Source: Desulfoscipio geothermicus | Lineage (GTDB): Bacteria; Bacillota; Desulfotomaculia; Desulfotomaculales; Desulfallaceae | Reading direction: 5' to 3' | DNA length: 64,000 nucleotides | Assembly (NCBI GenBank): GCA_016841205.1 | Contig: JAENZP010000008.1 | Span: 1 to 64,000 of the forward strand | Part shown: positions 7,165 to 16,101 of the stretch, piece after piece | Position numbering within the stretch: the stretch's first letter is position 1 | Layout of the letters: each line of letters opens with the position of its first letter | Translations under genes and position numbers: made by a program | Notes under the pieces: model-generated | Databases searched by the model: none | Told to the model about the DNA's origin: nothing | The model's input: the letters and a program-made list of their open reading frames with translations, nothing else

Positions 7165-9315
7165 ATGCAAAACGAAGTGCCCAATGATATTCTGCAAATA
7201 GTGGCCGGGGAAACCGATATCCTCCGGCATAAAGTTGAAAGCACAGTTCGGCTATTAGAAGCAGGGAACACCGTTCCCTTTATAGCCCGGTATCGTAAAG
7301 AGGTAACCGGTGAGCTGGATGAAGTGCAGATACGCCGCATTGAAGAACTGGTCAGTTTTTACCGCCATCTGGAGCAGCGGAAAACCGAGGTGCTCAGGCT
7401 TATCGATGAGCAGGGCAAGCTTACCGAAGAACTCCAGGCGCGGATTGAGAGTGCTGTTAAATTAACCGAAGTAGAGGATCTTTACAGGCCTTACCGGCAG
7501 AAACGAAAAACCCGGGCCGGGGTGGCCCGGGAGCGGGGATTAGCAACGCTGGCTGAGTACCTGTTCTCCTTCCCCCAGGACGGCAGTCCGGAGTCCGAGG
7601 CCGCTGCATATATATCGGAGGCAGTGCCTAACGTGGAGGAAGCCCTTCAGGGAGCGATGGATATAGTTGCCGAACTGGTAGCAGATGATCCTGATGTGCG
7701 CGGCTGGGTGCGGGACTATACCCGTCGGCAGGGTCTGCTGGTAACCCGTGCCCGGGACTCTAAAGTAGAATCAGTTTACCGGATGTATAACGACTACCAG
7801 GAACCGGTGCACAAAGTGGTACCGCACCGAGTGCTGGCCATTAACAGGGGCGAGCGTGAGGAATACCTAAAAGTGACGGTACGGATTGATGAGGACGCCG
7901 TGCTTGACTGGCTGTATCACCGTTTTGTTAAACAAGGGGCGGCTACTGCAAACCTGGTGCAAAAAGCTGTGGTGGATGCCTATAAAAGGCTGGTGGCGCC
8001 GGCCGTGGAACGCGATATTCGCAGTGAATTAACAGCTGATGCTGAATCCCGGGCCGTGCAGGTTTTTGCCCGTAATTTGCGCAGCTTGCTGCTGCAGCCC
8101 CCGGTGCGGGACGTGGTGGTGCTGGCGGTTGATCCCGCCTACCGGACAGGGTGTAAATGGGCGGTGGTGGATGAGACCGGCAAATTGTTGGAAGTGGGCG
8201 TAGTTTACCCGACGCCGCCCCAAAAAAAGATTGCTGAAGCCGAAGCGGTTCTGGTCAGGGTGGTAAAACAGTACGGAGTAAAAGTCATCAGCATTGGAAA
8301 TGGTACGGCCTCTCGGGAAACCGAGCAGTTTGTGGCCGATTTTATCCAGAAACAAAATCAACCGGGACTGGTGTATACCATTGTAAGTGAGGCTGGGGCC
8401 AGTGTTTATTCGGCGTCCGAGCTGGCCGCCCGGGAGTTTCCCGGGCTTGACGTGTCCGCCCGCAGCGCCATATCAATTGCGCGCCGGTTGCAGGACCCGC
8501 TGGCCGAATTGGTGAAAATTGAGCCCCGGGCTGTTGGTGTGGGCCAGTATCAGCATGATGTGGCGCCTAAACAACTGAATGAAAGCCTGGCCAAAGTGGT
8601 GGAGTCGGCTGTTAATTATGTTGGGGTCGATTTGAACACTGCATCGGCGTCACTGCTTGGTTATGTGGCAGGAATAAATGGAGTGGTAGCGGAAAAAATT
8701 GTGCAGTACCGGGAGCAATATGGCCGTTTTATTAATCGCCGCCAGCTTTCCCGGGTACCCCGGCTGGGACCTAAAACTTTTGAGCAGTGTGTAGGTTTTA
8801 TGCGTATCAGCGGCGGGGAAAACCTGCTCGATGCGACGCCGATTCACCCAGAGTCCTATCCCTTAGCAGCTAAATTATTGGATTATTTAGGATTTGATAT
8901 GACTGCTGTAGGGCGCCCGGAATTGCGCTCCAAACTGGCCCGGCTAAATGTTGATACCGTAGCGGTGCATTTGGATGCTGGAGTGCCGACCCTGCGTGAT
9001 ATCGTGGAAAGCCTGCTGCGTCCCGGCCGCGATCCTCGTGAAGAACTGCCTCCGCCTGTATTACGGGTCGATGTGCTAAGCATAGAGGATCTTCAAATAG
9101 GTATGCTGCTGAAAGGCACCGTGCGCAATGTGGTGGATTTCGGTGCTTTTGTGGACATTGGTGTGAAAAATGACGGTCTGGTGCATATTTCTGAGCTGAG
9201 CGAAGGTTATGTCCGCCATCCGCTGGATGTAGTATCTGTGGGTGATGTGGTTGCTGTTCGTGTGCTTAATGTGGATGTGGCTCGTCATAGAGTAGCTTTG
9301 ACTATGCGGATATAA
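7165..9315 (+). CDS. tex: Tex-family RNA-binding transcription accessory protein
   Basis: A 716-residue protein of the Tex/Spt6-like family, close to the usual length. In order: an N-terminal helical region with FIARYRKEVTGELDE, a YqgF/RNase H-like domain (about residues 310-440, DVVVLAVDPAYRTGCKW), tandem helix-hairpin-helix segments (about 480-560, VGVDLNTASASLLGYV and RRQLSRVPRLGPKTFEQC), and a C-terminal S1 domain (about 635-710, GTVRNVVDFGAFVDIGVK). Known role: nucleic-acid binding linked to transcription and ribosome function. The ATG at 7165 follows GGAGGGG; the longer frame from 7129 lacks one. A phosphatase gene follows after 51 nt and may be co-transcribed. Confidence 0.95.
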   Translation: MQNEVPNDILQIVAGETDILRHKVESTVRLLEAGNTVPFIARYRKEVTGELDEVQIRRIEELVSFYRHLEQRKTEVLRLIDEQGKLTEELQARIESAVKLTEVEDLYRPYRQKRKTRAGVARERGLATLAEYLFSFPQDGSPESEAAAYISEAVPNVEEALQGAMDIVAELVADDPDVRGWVRDYTRRQGLLVTRARDSKVESVYRMYNDYQEPVHKVVPHRVLAINRGEREEYLKVTVRIDEDAVLDWLYHRFVKQGAATANLVQKAVVDAYKRLVAPAVERDIRSELTADAESRAVQVFARNLRSLLLQPPVRDVVVLAVDPAYRTGCKWAVVDETGKLLEVGVVYPTPPQKKIAEAEAVLVRVVKQYGVKVISIGNGTASRETEQFVADFIQKQNQPGLVYTIVSEAGASVYSASELAAREFPGLDVSARSAISIARRLQDPLAELVKIEPRAVGVGQYQHDVAPKQLNESLAKVVESAVNYVGVDLNTASASLLGYVAGINGVVAEKIVQYREQYGRFINRRQLSRVPRLGPKTFEQCVGFMRISGGENLLDATPIHPESYPLAAKLLDYLGFDMTAVGRPELRSKLARLNVDTVAVHLDAGVPTLRDIVESLLRPGRDPREELPPPVLRVDVLSIEDLQIGMLLKGTVRNVVDFGAFVDIGVKNDGLVHISELSEGYVRHPLDVVSVGDVVAVRVLNVDVARHRVALTMRI

Positions 9316-9366
9316 TACCTTGGAAGATGCATGAGATGGTATTTGGACCAAAGTGGGGAGGGTAAA

Positions 9367-10020
9367 ATGCTTAAGAATTACGTTCTATTTGACCTTGACG
9401 GTACTCTGTTAGACTCGCTGCCGCTTATTGAAGCCAGTTTCTATCATGTATTTAAACAAATGAGCATCCCTTGGGACGAAGGTGCGGTGATGAAAACAGT
9501 GGGGTTGCCTCTGCGAGACGCTTGCCGGCAGTTTGGCGGGGAAAGGTGGCGGGAACTGTTTGATAGCTATATTAGCTATCAGTTGACAATACATGATCAG
9601 TATATCAAAGTATACCCCGGGACCTTGGAAACACTGGCTGAAATAAGACCATTGTTGAAAGGCATGGGGGTGGTGACTTCCAAACGTCGGCCTATGGCGG
9701 AGCGGGGTATTGCTATGACTGGTTTAGGTGTTTACCTGGAGCATCTGGTGACTCTGGAGGATGTGGAAAAACCCAAACCCCACGGCGAGCCCGTGCTTAA
9801 GGGTTTGGGTAAATTCGGAGCGAGCCCGGAGCAGGTCGTATTTGTGGGTGACAGTTACTATGATATGGAATCGGGGCGTAATGCCGGGGTGATTACCGTT
9901 GGGGTATCCTGGGGCATGGCTTCCCGTGAAGAATTGCAAGCCTGCGGTCCGGACTTTATTGTGGATACATGGCCCGAGCTGGTTGGCGTTATAAAGGGAT
10001 TTAGTGTTACTAAATTATGA
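9367..10020 (+). CDS. HAD-superfamily phosphatase, PpaX/Gph-like
   Basis: A 217-residue HAD hydrolase. Motif I DLDGTLLDS lies at the N-terminus with a helical cap after it; motif II is VTSKRRP, motif III includes KPKPHGEP, and motif IV is FVGDSYYDME. The size and cap match subfamily IA enzymes such as pyrophosphatase PpaX or phosphoglycolate phosphatase; the substrate cannot be told from sequence. The ATG at 9367 has GGGGAGGG in front, whereas the frame opens at 9331 without a site. It follows tex closely on the same strand and ends facing the ABC-F gene. Confidence 0.85.
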   Translation: MLKNYVLFDLDGTLLDSLPLIEASFYHVFKQMSIPWDEGAVMKTVGLPLRDACRQFGGERWRELFDSYISYQLTIHDQYIKVYPGTLETLAEIRPLLKGMGVVTSKRRPMAERGIAMTGLGVYLEHLVTLEDVEKPKPHGEPVLKGLGKFGASPEQVVFVGDSYYDMESGRNAGVITVGVSWGMASREELQACGPDFIVDTWPELVGVIKGFSVTKL

Positions 10021-10065
10021 CAGCAATATATATGGAATTTGCCTGCTTTCACCGCCTCTTGGTTG

Positions 10066-11973
10066 TTACCCGGTTAGTTCCACCCACTCTTCCATATACC
10101 CTTCCAGTTCCGCGCGTAGTTTTTCCAGATCGGAGCTTTTTTGCCGGTAGACTTCATGGTCGTTGTATACTACCGGTAAATACAGCTGTTTTTCCAGGTA
10201 GCTAATGTTTTCTTCGATATCATTGATTAGTTCTTCCAGTTCTTCCACGCGTCGTTGTTTTTTTCTCTCCTCCCGTTGTTTTTCTTTGCGTTGGAGGAAT
10301 TCCTTTTTATTGTCACTGGTTGGGCTATTCTGGTTGTCCTGCTGTTGGTTTTTAGGCTCAGCAACCTTTTTATTCTGATAATCATCAAAATTACCCAGGT
10401 AATTATTGACGCCGTCCGTGGTCAGCTCGATAATACGGGTGGCTATTTTGTTTATAAAGTAGCGGTCGTGAGAAACAAACAGTAACGTACCCGGATAATG
10501 CAGCAGGGCATCTTCCAGCGCTTCGTTGCCCAGTATATCCAGGTGACTGGTGGGTTCGTCCAACATCAAAAAATTGGCCCGGCGACACATTAGCTTGGCC
10601 AGAGCAAGTCTTGCCTTCTCGCCACCGCTTAGCTCTCCCACATTTTTAAGCACATCTTCTCCACTAAATAAAAAGCTGCCTAATATAGAGCGCACGGTTT
10701 GCTCATCAAATTCCGGAAAAACATCCCAAAGTTCATTAATGATCTGCTTATTTCCCGACAGGTGTTCTTGTTCTTGTTCGTAATAACCTATGTTAACATG
10801 ATAACCCTGGTTTATTGAGCCTGATAACGGGCGTAATATTCCGGCAAGTGATTTCAGCAGTGTAGTCTTGCCGGTGCCGTTTGGTCCTACTAAGGCAACC
10901 CGTTCACCCCGGGAAATAGCCAGGGTTATATTGCGGGCTATCGGAATATTTTGATAACCCACGCTCAATTCTTTTGTCCCAAGTACTTCTTTGCCGCTGG
11001 ACTGGGTGGCATCCAGGGATAAATTAATTTTTTTGCCGTCCGTAGCAGGCTTTTCCAGCGGCTTTATCTTCTCCAGTAATTTCTGTTTGCTTTTAGCCCG
11101 TCCGGTGGTGGATGCCCGGGCGATATTGCGCTGGACAAAGTCTTGCAACCGCGTTATTTCCTCCTGCTGTTTACGGTATTGTTTAGCGTGCAGTTCTAAT
11201 TCTTCATTTTTTAAAATTAAATAGCGGGAATAATTGCCGTTATAGCGCTTTAACCTGGAGTATTCTAATTCATAAATAGTGCTTACCACAGTATCTAAGA
11301 AATAACGGTCGTGTGAAACGGTCAAAACAGCGCCCGGGTATGTCTGTAGATATTTTTCCAGCCAGCCCATAGTATCCATATCCAGATAGTTGGTGGGTTC
11401 ATCCAATATTAATACTGAGGGCTTGGTTAATAACAATTTAGCCAGAGCCAGGCGAGTTTTTTCGCCGCCGCTTAGCTGATTCACCGGAATTTGATAATAC
11501 TCTTCGTCGAATTGCAGTCCATGCAGTACGCCACGTATAGCAGCCTGATACCCATAGCCGCCATTTTGGGTGAAAGCTTCCCGCAGGTTGGTATATTCTT
11601 CGGTGACTTTTTTTAGTATGGTCGGGTTGGCCGTGTTTTCAGGTTTCCCCATGTCCATTTCCAAACTGCTTAATTTCTGTTCCATCTCTATGTGGTGAGC
11701 AAACACTGAAAGCATTTCCTCCCACATTGGGCGTTCAGATTGCAGGCCACCCTGCTGGGCCAGGTAACCCAGGTTAATCGTTTTGGGGCGTATGATATCT
11801 CCGGCGTCCGGAGGTAGCTGCCCGGTGAGAATTTTTAGCAAGGTGGTTTTCCCTGCTCCGTTTCTTCCCACCAGCCCAATTTTTTCTCCTTCCTGAACGG
11901 TCAGGGTAACGTCATTAAGCAATTGGGCTGCACCAAAGGATTTATGAATATGTGACGCCTGTAACACAATCAT
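10066..11973 (-). CDS. ABC-F family ATPase (YdiF/Uup-like)
   Basis: A 635-residue soluble protein with two ABC ATPase domains and no membrane segments. The first domain has Walker A GRNGAGKTT (about 37-45) and signature LSGGEKTRLALAKL. The second has GPNGTGKTT (about 365) and LSGGEKARLALAKL, with LDEPT after each. The basic linker between them (about 240-310) and a C-terminal coiled coil rich in Lys, Arg and Glu (about 540-635) are typical of ABC-F proteins that act on the ribosome. The usual role is relief of translation stalling or antibiotic protection; which one applies here is not known. The RBS is GGGAGTGATGGA before ATG 11973. Confidence 0.92.
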   Translation of the reverse strand: MIVLQASHIHKSFGAAQLLNDVTLTVQEGEKIGLVGRNGAGKTTLLKILTGQLPPDAGDIIRPKTINLGYLAQQGGLQSERPMWEEMLSVFAHHIEMEQKLSSLEMDMGKPENTANPTILKKVTEEYTNLREAFTQNGGYGYQAAIRGVLHGLQFDEEYYQIPVNQLSGGEKTRLALAKLLLTKPSVLILDEPTNYLDMDTMGWLEKYLQTYPGAVLTVSHDRYFLDTVVSTIYELEYSRLKRYNGNYSRYLILKNEELELHAKQYRKQQEEITRLQDFVQRNIARASTTGRAKSKQKLLEKIKPLEKPATDGKKINLSLDATQSSGKEVLGTKELSVGYQNIPIARNITLAISRGERVALVGPNGTGKTTLLKSLAGILRPLSGSINQGYHVNIGYYEQEQEHLSGNKQIINELWDVFPEFDEQTVRSILGSFLFSGEDVLKNVGELSGGEKARLALAKLMCRRANFLMLDEPTSHLDILGNEALEDALLHYPGTLLFVSHDRYFINKIATRIIELTTDGVNNYLGNFDDYQNKKVAEPKNQQQDNQNSPTSDNKKEFLQRKEKQREERKKQRRVEELEELINDIEENISYLEKQLYLPVVYNDHEVYRQKSSDLEKLRAELEGYMEEWVELTG

Positions 11974-12107
11974 TATCCATCACTCCCATACCCATAAAGT
12001 TTACCCTACTGCATAAATGTAAACAACCCGAAAATTGTTTTGTATTAAGCGAAATAAAATTGATAAGGATAATATAAAATTATTTGTGCGGTTTGAGGAG
12101 TGTAAAA

Positions 12108-12797
12108 ATGCGGGATATCATTAAAAAAATAATATTCGTCCTGCCACGGCTGCTGCGGGTTATAGCAGGACTGGTTTTTGTTGTTGTATTACTTATAACC
12201 GCCCGTGATTGGCAAGCCAGTGAGCGGCGAGAACTGTTTTGGGGGGATCGGGGCGGCGATGTAGCACAAGTGCAGCAAAAATTAAGACAGCTTGATTTGT
12301 ACGGTGGGCCGGTGACGGGTTTTTATAGTTGGGATACCGTTCGAGCGGTGTGCAGCTTTCAAAGACAAAACAAAATTACCACCCGGGGCTCGGTAGATGA
12401 AAAAACCTATGTTATGCTATTTAAACCGGAGCTGGAGGGCATCACGGAAGAAGGTATTTTTCTTTTAGCGGCCATTATAGAAAGCGAAGCTGCTGAAGAG
12501 CCTTACTTGGGGAAGGTTGCAGTTGGGGCAGTGATTTTAAACCGGATGGATAATGCCAGGTTTCCAAATACTTTGGGCGGGGTAGTATTTCAACCGGGGG
12601 CCTTTGAATCTGTTGGAAATGGACAATTAGGGCGTGCAACTAGTACCGAGTCGCGCCGGGCGGCCAAGGATGCCTTGGCGGGGCAGGATCCCACCGGTGA
12701 TGCTCTTTACTTTTGGAATCCGGCCAAGCCGGTTAGTTCCTGGGTTTGGCAACGTCGGCAAGTTGCGCAAATAGGCAATCATATTTTTGCCCGTTAG
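12108..12797 (+). CDS. SleB-like spore cortex-lytic / cell wall hydrolase
   Basis: A 229-residue protein with an N-terminal membrane anchor (about residues 10-32), a peptidoglycan-binding repeat (about 38-100; GDVAQVQQKLRQLDLY and AVCSFQRQNKI), and a SleB/CwlJ hydrolase domain to the end (starting near LLAAIIESEAAEEPYLGKVA; the ESEA Glu fits the catalytic position). Known members cut spore cortex peptidoglycan during germination, which supports a sporulating host. The ATG at 12108 follows GAGGAG; an earlier in-frame start at 12084 lacks a site. It is a single gene. CwlJ-like or vegetative hydrolase roles remain possible. Confidence 0.85.
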   Translation: MRDIIKKIIFVLPRLLRVIAGLVFVVVLLITARDWQASERRELFWGDRGGDVAQVQQKLRQLDLYGGPVTGFYSWDTVRAVCSFQRQNKITTRGSVDEKTYVMLFKPELEGITEEGIFLLAAIIESEAAEEPYLGKVAVGAVILNRMDNARFPNTLGGVVFQPGAFESVGNGQLGRATSTESRRAAKDALAGQDPTGDALYFWNPAKPVSSWVWQRRQVAQIGNHIFAR

Positions 12798-13026
12798 CAT
12801 ATAATTTTATTAAACGCAAATGGGAGTACGTTTGGAAATATGTCTATTAAAAATGGATGCTGTCTTGTTTTATGAATATATTGCACACCCTGGAAGGGGG
12901 TGATAATATATTATTGGTGACAAAAAAGTTTTTTACCCTAAACATATATATAGATAATTAAAGGCTTTTTTAGGGGAGAAGTGAGAAAAAAATATTAAAC
13001 AATTAGTTCTTGGAGGTGTATAATTA

Positions 13027-13344
13027 ATGGCTTTTCTTGAAGTAGATGGAAAGCAAATTGAACTGGATGAGGACGGTTTTGTAGTTAACCCTGGCGAATG
13101 GATTGATGCCGTTGCAATATCTTTTGCCCAAAGTGAAGGTATTAAGGAACTAACCCGAGACCACTGGAAAATAATTAATTACTTACGTGATTATTACAAA
13201 CAGTTCCAAGTTGCTCCTATGGTAAGAAAAATGTGTAAAGAAACTGGTTTCAGCCTGAAACAGATTTATGAGCTTTTTCCCTCTGGTCCGGCCAAAGGTG
13301 CCTGCAAATTAGCCGGTCTGCCCAAGCCCACCGGTTGTGTATAA
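13027..13344 (+). CDS. dsrC: DsrC sulfur-carrier protein of dissimilatory sulfite reduction
   Basis: A 105-residue DsrC/TusE-family protein. The C-terminal arm keeps both redox cysteines, Cys93 in KGACKLAG and Cys104 in PTGCV, ten residues apart. In sulfate reducers these form the trisulfide produced by DsrAB, the substrate of the DsrMKJOP membrane complex; TusE-type proteins have only the last Cys. Start at 13027 with CTTGGAGGTG in front. It is a stand-alone gene with a terminator directly after it; dsrAB is not in the window, which is common. This is the clearest marker of the host's metabolism. Confidence 0.95.
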   Translation: MAFLEVDGKQIELDEDGFVVNPGEWIDAVAISFAQSEGIKELTRDHWKIINYLRDYYKQFQVAPMVRKMCKETGFSLKQIYELFPSGPAKGACKLAGLPKPTGCV

Positions 13345-13353
13345 TAAAAAAAC

Positions 13354-13381
13354 ATCTCGCCACCGACGGCGGGATTTTTTT
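13354..13381 (+). terminator. Rho-independent terminator after dsrC
   Basis: Stem ATCTCGCC (13354-13361) / GGCGGGAT (13368-13375), one G-U pair, 6-nt loop, followed by a run of T. It starts 10 nt after the dsrC stop. Confidence 0.9.
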
Positions 13382-13556
13382 TGCAAATTATGAATACAGA
13401 CCATATATACCGGTGGAAACTCTGTAATGGATAATGACATATGTATTGACATAATATTCATTAATAAATAAAATCATGGGCAAAGGTTCAAAAACACATG
13501 CGTCCCCGAGAGATTAATGCATACCAGAAAATAGATCTAATGGAGGTATCAGACAG

Positions 13557-13916
13557 ATGAAAATTGCTTTACCCCATGAATACGGTTATGTAAACCAGCA
13601 TTTTGGCAAGAGCCGGGAATTTGCTATTGTGGAATTAGCCGACGGGAAGATGGTGTCAAAGAAAATAGTTTCGGCTGAGCAACTGCAGCATAATCACGAG
13701 GGACTGGCCGGTTTATTAAAAGATGAACAAGTGGATACAGTGATAGTCGGTGGAATTGGTGCCGGGGCGTTACAACCACTAAGGGAGATAGGAATGCAGG
13801 TAATTGCCGGAATCAATGGAAAAATTGAAGAAGTGGTGATAAAATACGCACAGGGACAATTACCCTCCGGTTTAGTGGTTTGCTGTAATGATCATGGCGA
13901 TAATTGTGCGCATTAA
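13557..13916 (+). CDS. NifX/NifB-C-terminal-like (dinitrogenase Fe-Mo cofactor) domain protein
   Basis: A 119-residue single-domain protein of the Nif11-unrelated NifX/NafY/YjhC type. It begins MKIALPHEYGYVNQHFGKSREF, keeps the VGGIGAGALQPLREIG loop, and ends in a Cys/His-rich tail (VVCCNDHGDNCAH) that could bind metal. Family members carry iron-sulfur or Fe-Mo cofactor precursors; many in anaerobes have no link to nitrogen fixation, and no nif genes are near. RBS ATGGAGGT before ATG 13557. It is a single-gene unit with a strong hairpin after it. Confidence 0.8.
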   Translation: MKIALPHEYGYVNQHFGKSREFAIVELADGKMVSKKIVSAEQLQHNHEGLAGLLKDEQVDTVIVGGIGAGALQPLREIGMQVIAGINGKIEEVVIKYAQGQLPSGLVVCCNDHGDNCAH

Positions 13917-13950
13917 GCTAGATGCTCAAACCTGTTAGCCCGGAATATAA

Positions 13951-13985
13951 AAGAAAGCAGACTCCCATGTGGTGTCTGCTTTCTT
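13951..13985. terminator. Terminator hairpin after the NifX-like gene
   Basis: Perfect 12-bp stem AAGAAAGCAGAC (13951-13962) / GTCTGCTTTCTT (13974-13985) with an 11-nt loop. The 3' arm itself is T-rich. On the minus strand it is followed by TTTTAT, so it could work in both directions. Confidence 0.7.
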
Positions 13986-14170
13986 GCTATGTTTTCCCTT
14001 CGGATTTTGGCTACAGGTCACAGTGAACTGTTGAATTATTCTTGTAGTGGCCGGCCTGGCGGGTATATGGTGGTGTGTACCGGGGATCTGGTGATAGAAA
14101 GTGACAATAATTGTACACAAATCAGGTCTAGATTTCTAGGCCAAGGTTAATAAAAATAGCTAGTGAAATA

Positions 14171-14199
14171 TTGCACAAAAATAGTGACTGTGTTATAGT
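14171..14199 (+). promoter_or_regulatory. Sigma-A-type promoter of the transposase-like gene
   Basis: TTGCAC (14171-14176), 17-nt spacer, TATAGT (14194-14199). It would give a leader of about 195 nt before the GTG start at 14400. I see no terminator or riboswitch-like fold in that leader. Confidence 0.6.
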
Positions 14200-14399
14200 A
14201 ACTTTAATAGATATAAGGTTTTTCCATTGAAAGCGTATCGAGAGGTAGTGTTTAAAAGTGGTGTAAGCCGTTGCTTGCTCCAATTAATTTGTAGTAACCA
14301 GAGTGCTGTGCAAAAAAATGGAGGGCATTATTTATGGTTCTACTATTTAATTAAAAACTGACTACTTTTTATAATTTTATTTAGCTAGGCGGTGGTTCT

Positions 14400-16061
14400 G
14401 TGTTTTTTCGTAAAATAACCAGCCGGAGCAATGGTAAAGAATACACCTACTTAAAATTAATAGAGAATTATAGAGAAGGTGATAAAGTAAAACAACGTGT
14501 CGTTGCTAACCTGGGCAGTATGGATAAATTGACACCTGAAAAGGTCAATGGCTTGATTGCCGGTCTTTCCAAAATATGCGGCATAGCACGCCAGTCTAAC
14601 AATCTGGAAACTAATAAAATATTGCGCTATGGAGAAGTCATGGCTATCCATAAAATGTGGGAATTATTGGGCGTGGATAAGATTATTGGGGACGCGGTTG
14701 GATCAAGCCCGGATTATGAACTACTGAATATACCTTTGCTGGTTGAATTGATGGTAATTAACCAAATTATTAATAAGCAATATGAGCAATCTATTAGTGA
14801 TTGGTATAAGTGTTTGTATATGCCATCATTATTGGGTAAAGAATTTACTATGCATCATTTTTACCGGGCATTGGATGTGATTGACGATTTTAAGGAAGAA
14901 CTGGAGAAAAAATTATTTGAAAAATTGAATTCGTTGATGTACATCAATACTGACCTAGCCTTTTGTCTGCTCACTGCGGGTATGATTAAGCCGGCACCGC
15001 GAGAGCAATTGAATTTAACTTCTTATGGTAGATATATCCTTGGAGATCCCGTAGGGTATCGAAAGGTGAACTTCGGCATGCTGGTTAGCCGGGGTAGCAT
15101 GCCTTTGGGACATTGTATTTTGCGCGAAACGTCTGAGGATCGTGAACTAAGAAGTATAACGGATTATCTGAAGGAAAGCTTTGATATAGATAAATGTATT
15201 TTTGTAGGTGATCGCAGTATCATTAATTGCCCTAACTTGGAAATTTTAGTCGCAAACAATTACAATTATATTATTGGCAGTAAATTAATGAATCAGCGAG
15301 ACCGTGAGCTATTTATCCGGGAATGGCATACAAACAAACATGAATTCCTGCAAATGTCCGAAGATTTATGGTACAAGGAAATTAAGGCTGATGGTACCCG
15401 TTACCTACTATGTGGCAATCCTATGATTGCTGAACAAATGAAGGTCCTTCTAGTTGAACGGCTTCACAACGTAGATAATGAATTGAAGTCTGTTCAAGAG
15501 GCAGTTGAGGGTAGCCGCAGCATTGATGGTAAATTAGCATTTAATAAAGATTTGCCCGTTTTTAAAAGTAATTATTGCTGTAAATATTTTGAATGGCATT
15601 ACGACGAATTAGCCATGAAATTTAGTTATCGTCGAAGAGATGACTTGCTGGAACAAGACGCAGACCTGGCGGGGGCTTTTATATTGGAAACAAATAACGA
15701 CTTTCTCAGGGGACAGGAGATACTTAAAGCATATGCGAGTCTTGCTGTATTAGCTGAGTCATTTAGTGAAATAAAGTATTTTGAACCCTGGCCAAATCTA
15801 CTGCATGCTGAACAAAAAGTGTCTGCCTATACATTCGTTTGCATTCTAGCTGCTATACTGGAAAAAACTATGGAAAGATTAATGCGACAGGCAGGATTGT
15901 CTTTAAATACGCGCCAAGCGCTGTTATTACTTGAAGACATAAAAGTAGTTATTAATCAAATTAACGGCCAAGAATTTAAATCGATAACCAATATTTCCAA
16001 GTCCCAGGAGGATATATTAAATGCTATCGGTTTGTTTAAAGAACAACGTGTAATAGTTTAA
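14400..16061 (+). CDS. IS1634/IS4-type transposase-like protein, catalytic Asp missing
   Basis: A 553-residue full-length open frame. The N-terminus (GKEYTYLKLIENYREGDKVK, then RVVANLGSMDKLTPEKV) is the hallmark start of IS1634-family transposases. The second acidic motif is kept as FVGDRSIINCPNLE, and the glutamate motif can be aligned as LAESFSEIKY. The first motif, normally YDVTTLYF, reads MYINTDLAF, so the first catalytic Asp is replaced. No terminal inverted repeats are evident. It has its own promoter, a long leader, GTG start with GGCGGTGG, and a terminator shared with the convergent gene. Either it is an inactive IS relic that has stayed in frame, or a host-adopted derivative. Transposition activity is unlikely. 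Confidence 0.75.
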   Translation: MFFRKITSRSNGKEYTYLKLIENYREGDKVKQRVVANLGSMDKLTPEKVNGLIAGLSKICGIARQSNNLETNKILRYGEVMAIHKMWELLGVDKIIGDAVGSSPDYELLNIPLLVELMVINQIINKQYEQSISDWYKCLYMPSLLGKEFTMHHFYRALDVIDDFKEELEKKLFEKLNSLMYINTDLAFCLLTAGMIKPAPREQLNLTSYGRYILGDPVGYRKVNFGMLVSRGSMPLGHCILRETSEDRELRSITDYLKESFDIDKCIFVGDRSIINCPNLEILVANNYNYIIGSKLMNQRDRELFIREWHTNKHEFLQMSEDLWYKEIKADGTRYLLCGNPMIAEQMKVLLVERLHNVDNELKSVQEAVEGSRSIDGKLAFNKDLPVFKSNYCCKYFEWHYDELAMKFSYRRRDDLLEQDADLAGAFILETNNDFLRGQEILKAYASLAVLAESFSEIKYFEPWPNLLHAEQKVSAYTFVCILAAILEKTMERLMRQAGLSLNTRQALLLLEDIKVVINQINGQEFKSITNISKSQEDILNAIGLFKEQRVIV

Positions 16062-16071
16062 AAGCGGATAC

Positions 16072-16101
16072 AAAAACCTCCGGTTTATACCAGAGGTTTT
16101 T
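16072..16101. terminator. Bidirectional terminator between convergent genes
   Basis: Stem AAAAACCTC (16072-16080) / GAGGTTTTT (16093-16101), 12-nt loop. It ends the transposase-like gene on the plus strand and overlaps the last codons of the acyl-CoA ligase on the minus strand. Confidence 0.75.

Noticed and set aside
13027-13916. A functional link between dsrC and the NifX-like gene
   Set aside because: A strong terminator and 200 nt separate them and nothing else connects them.
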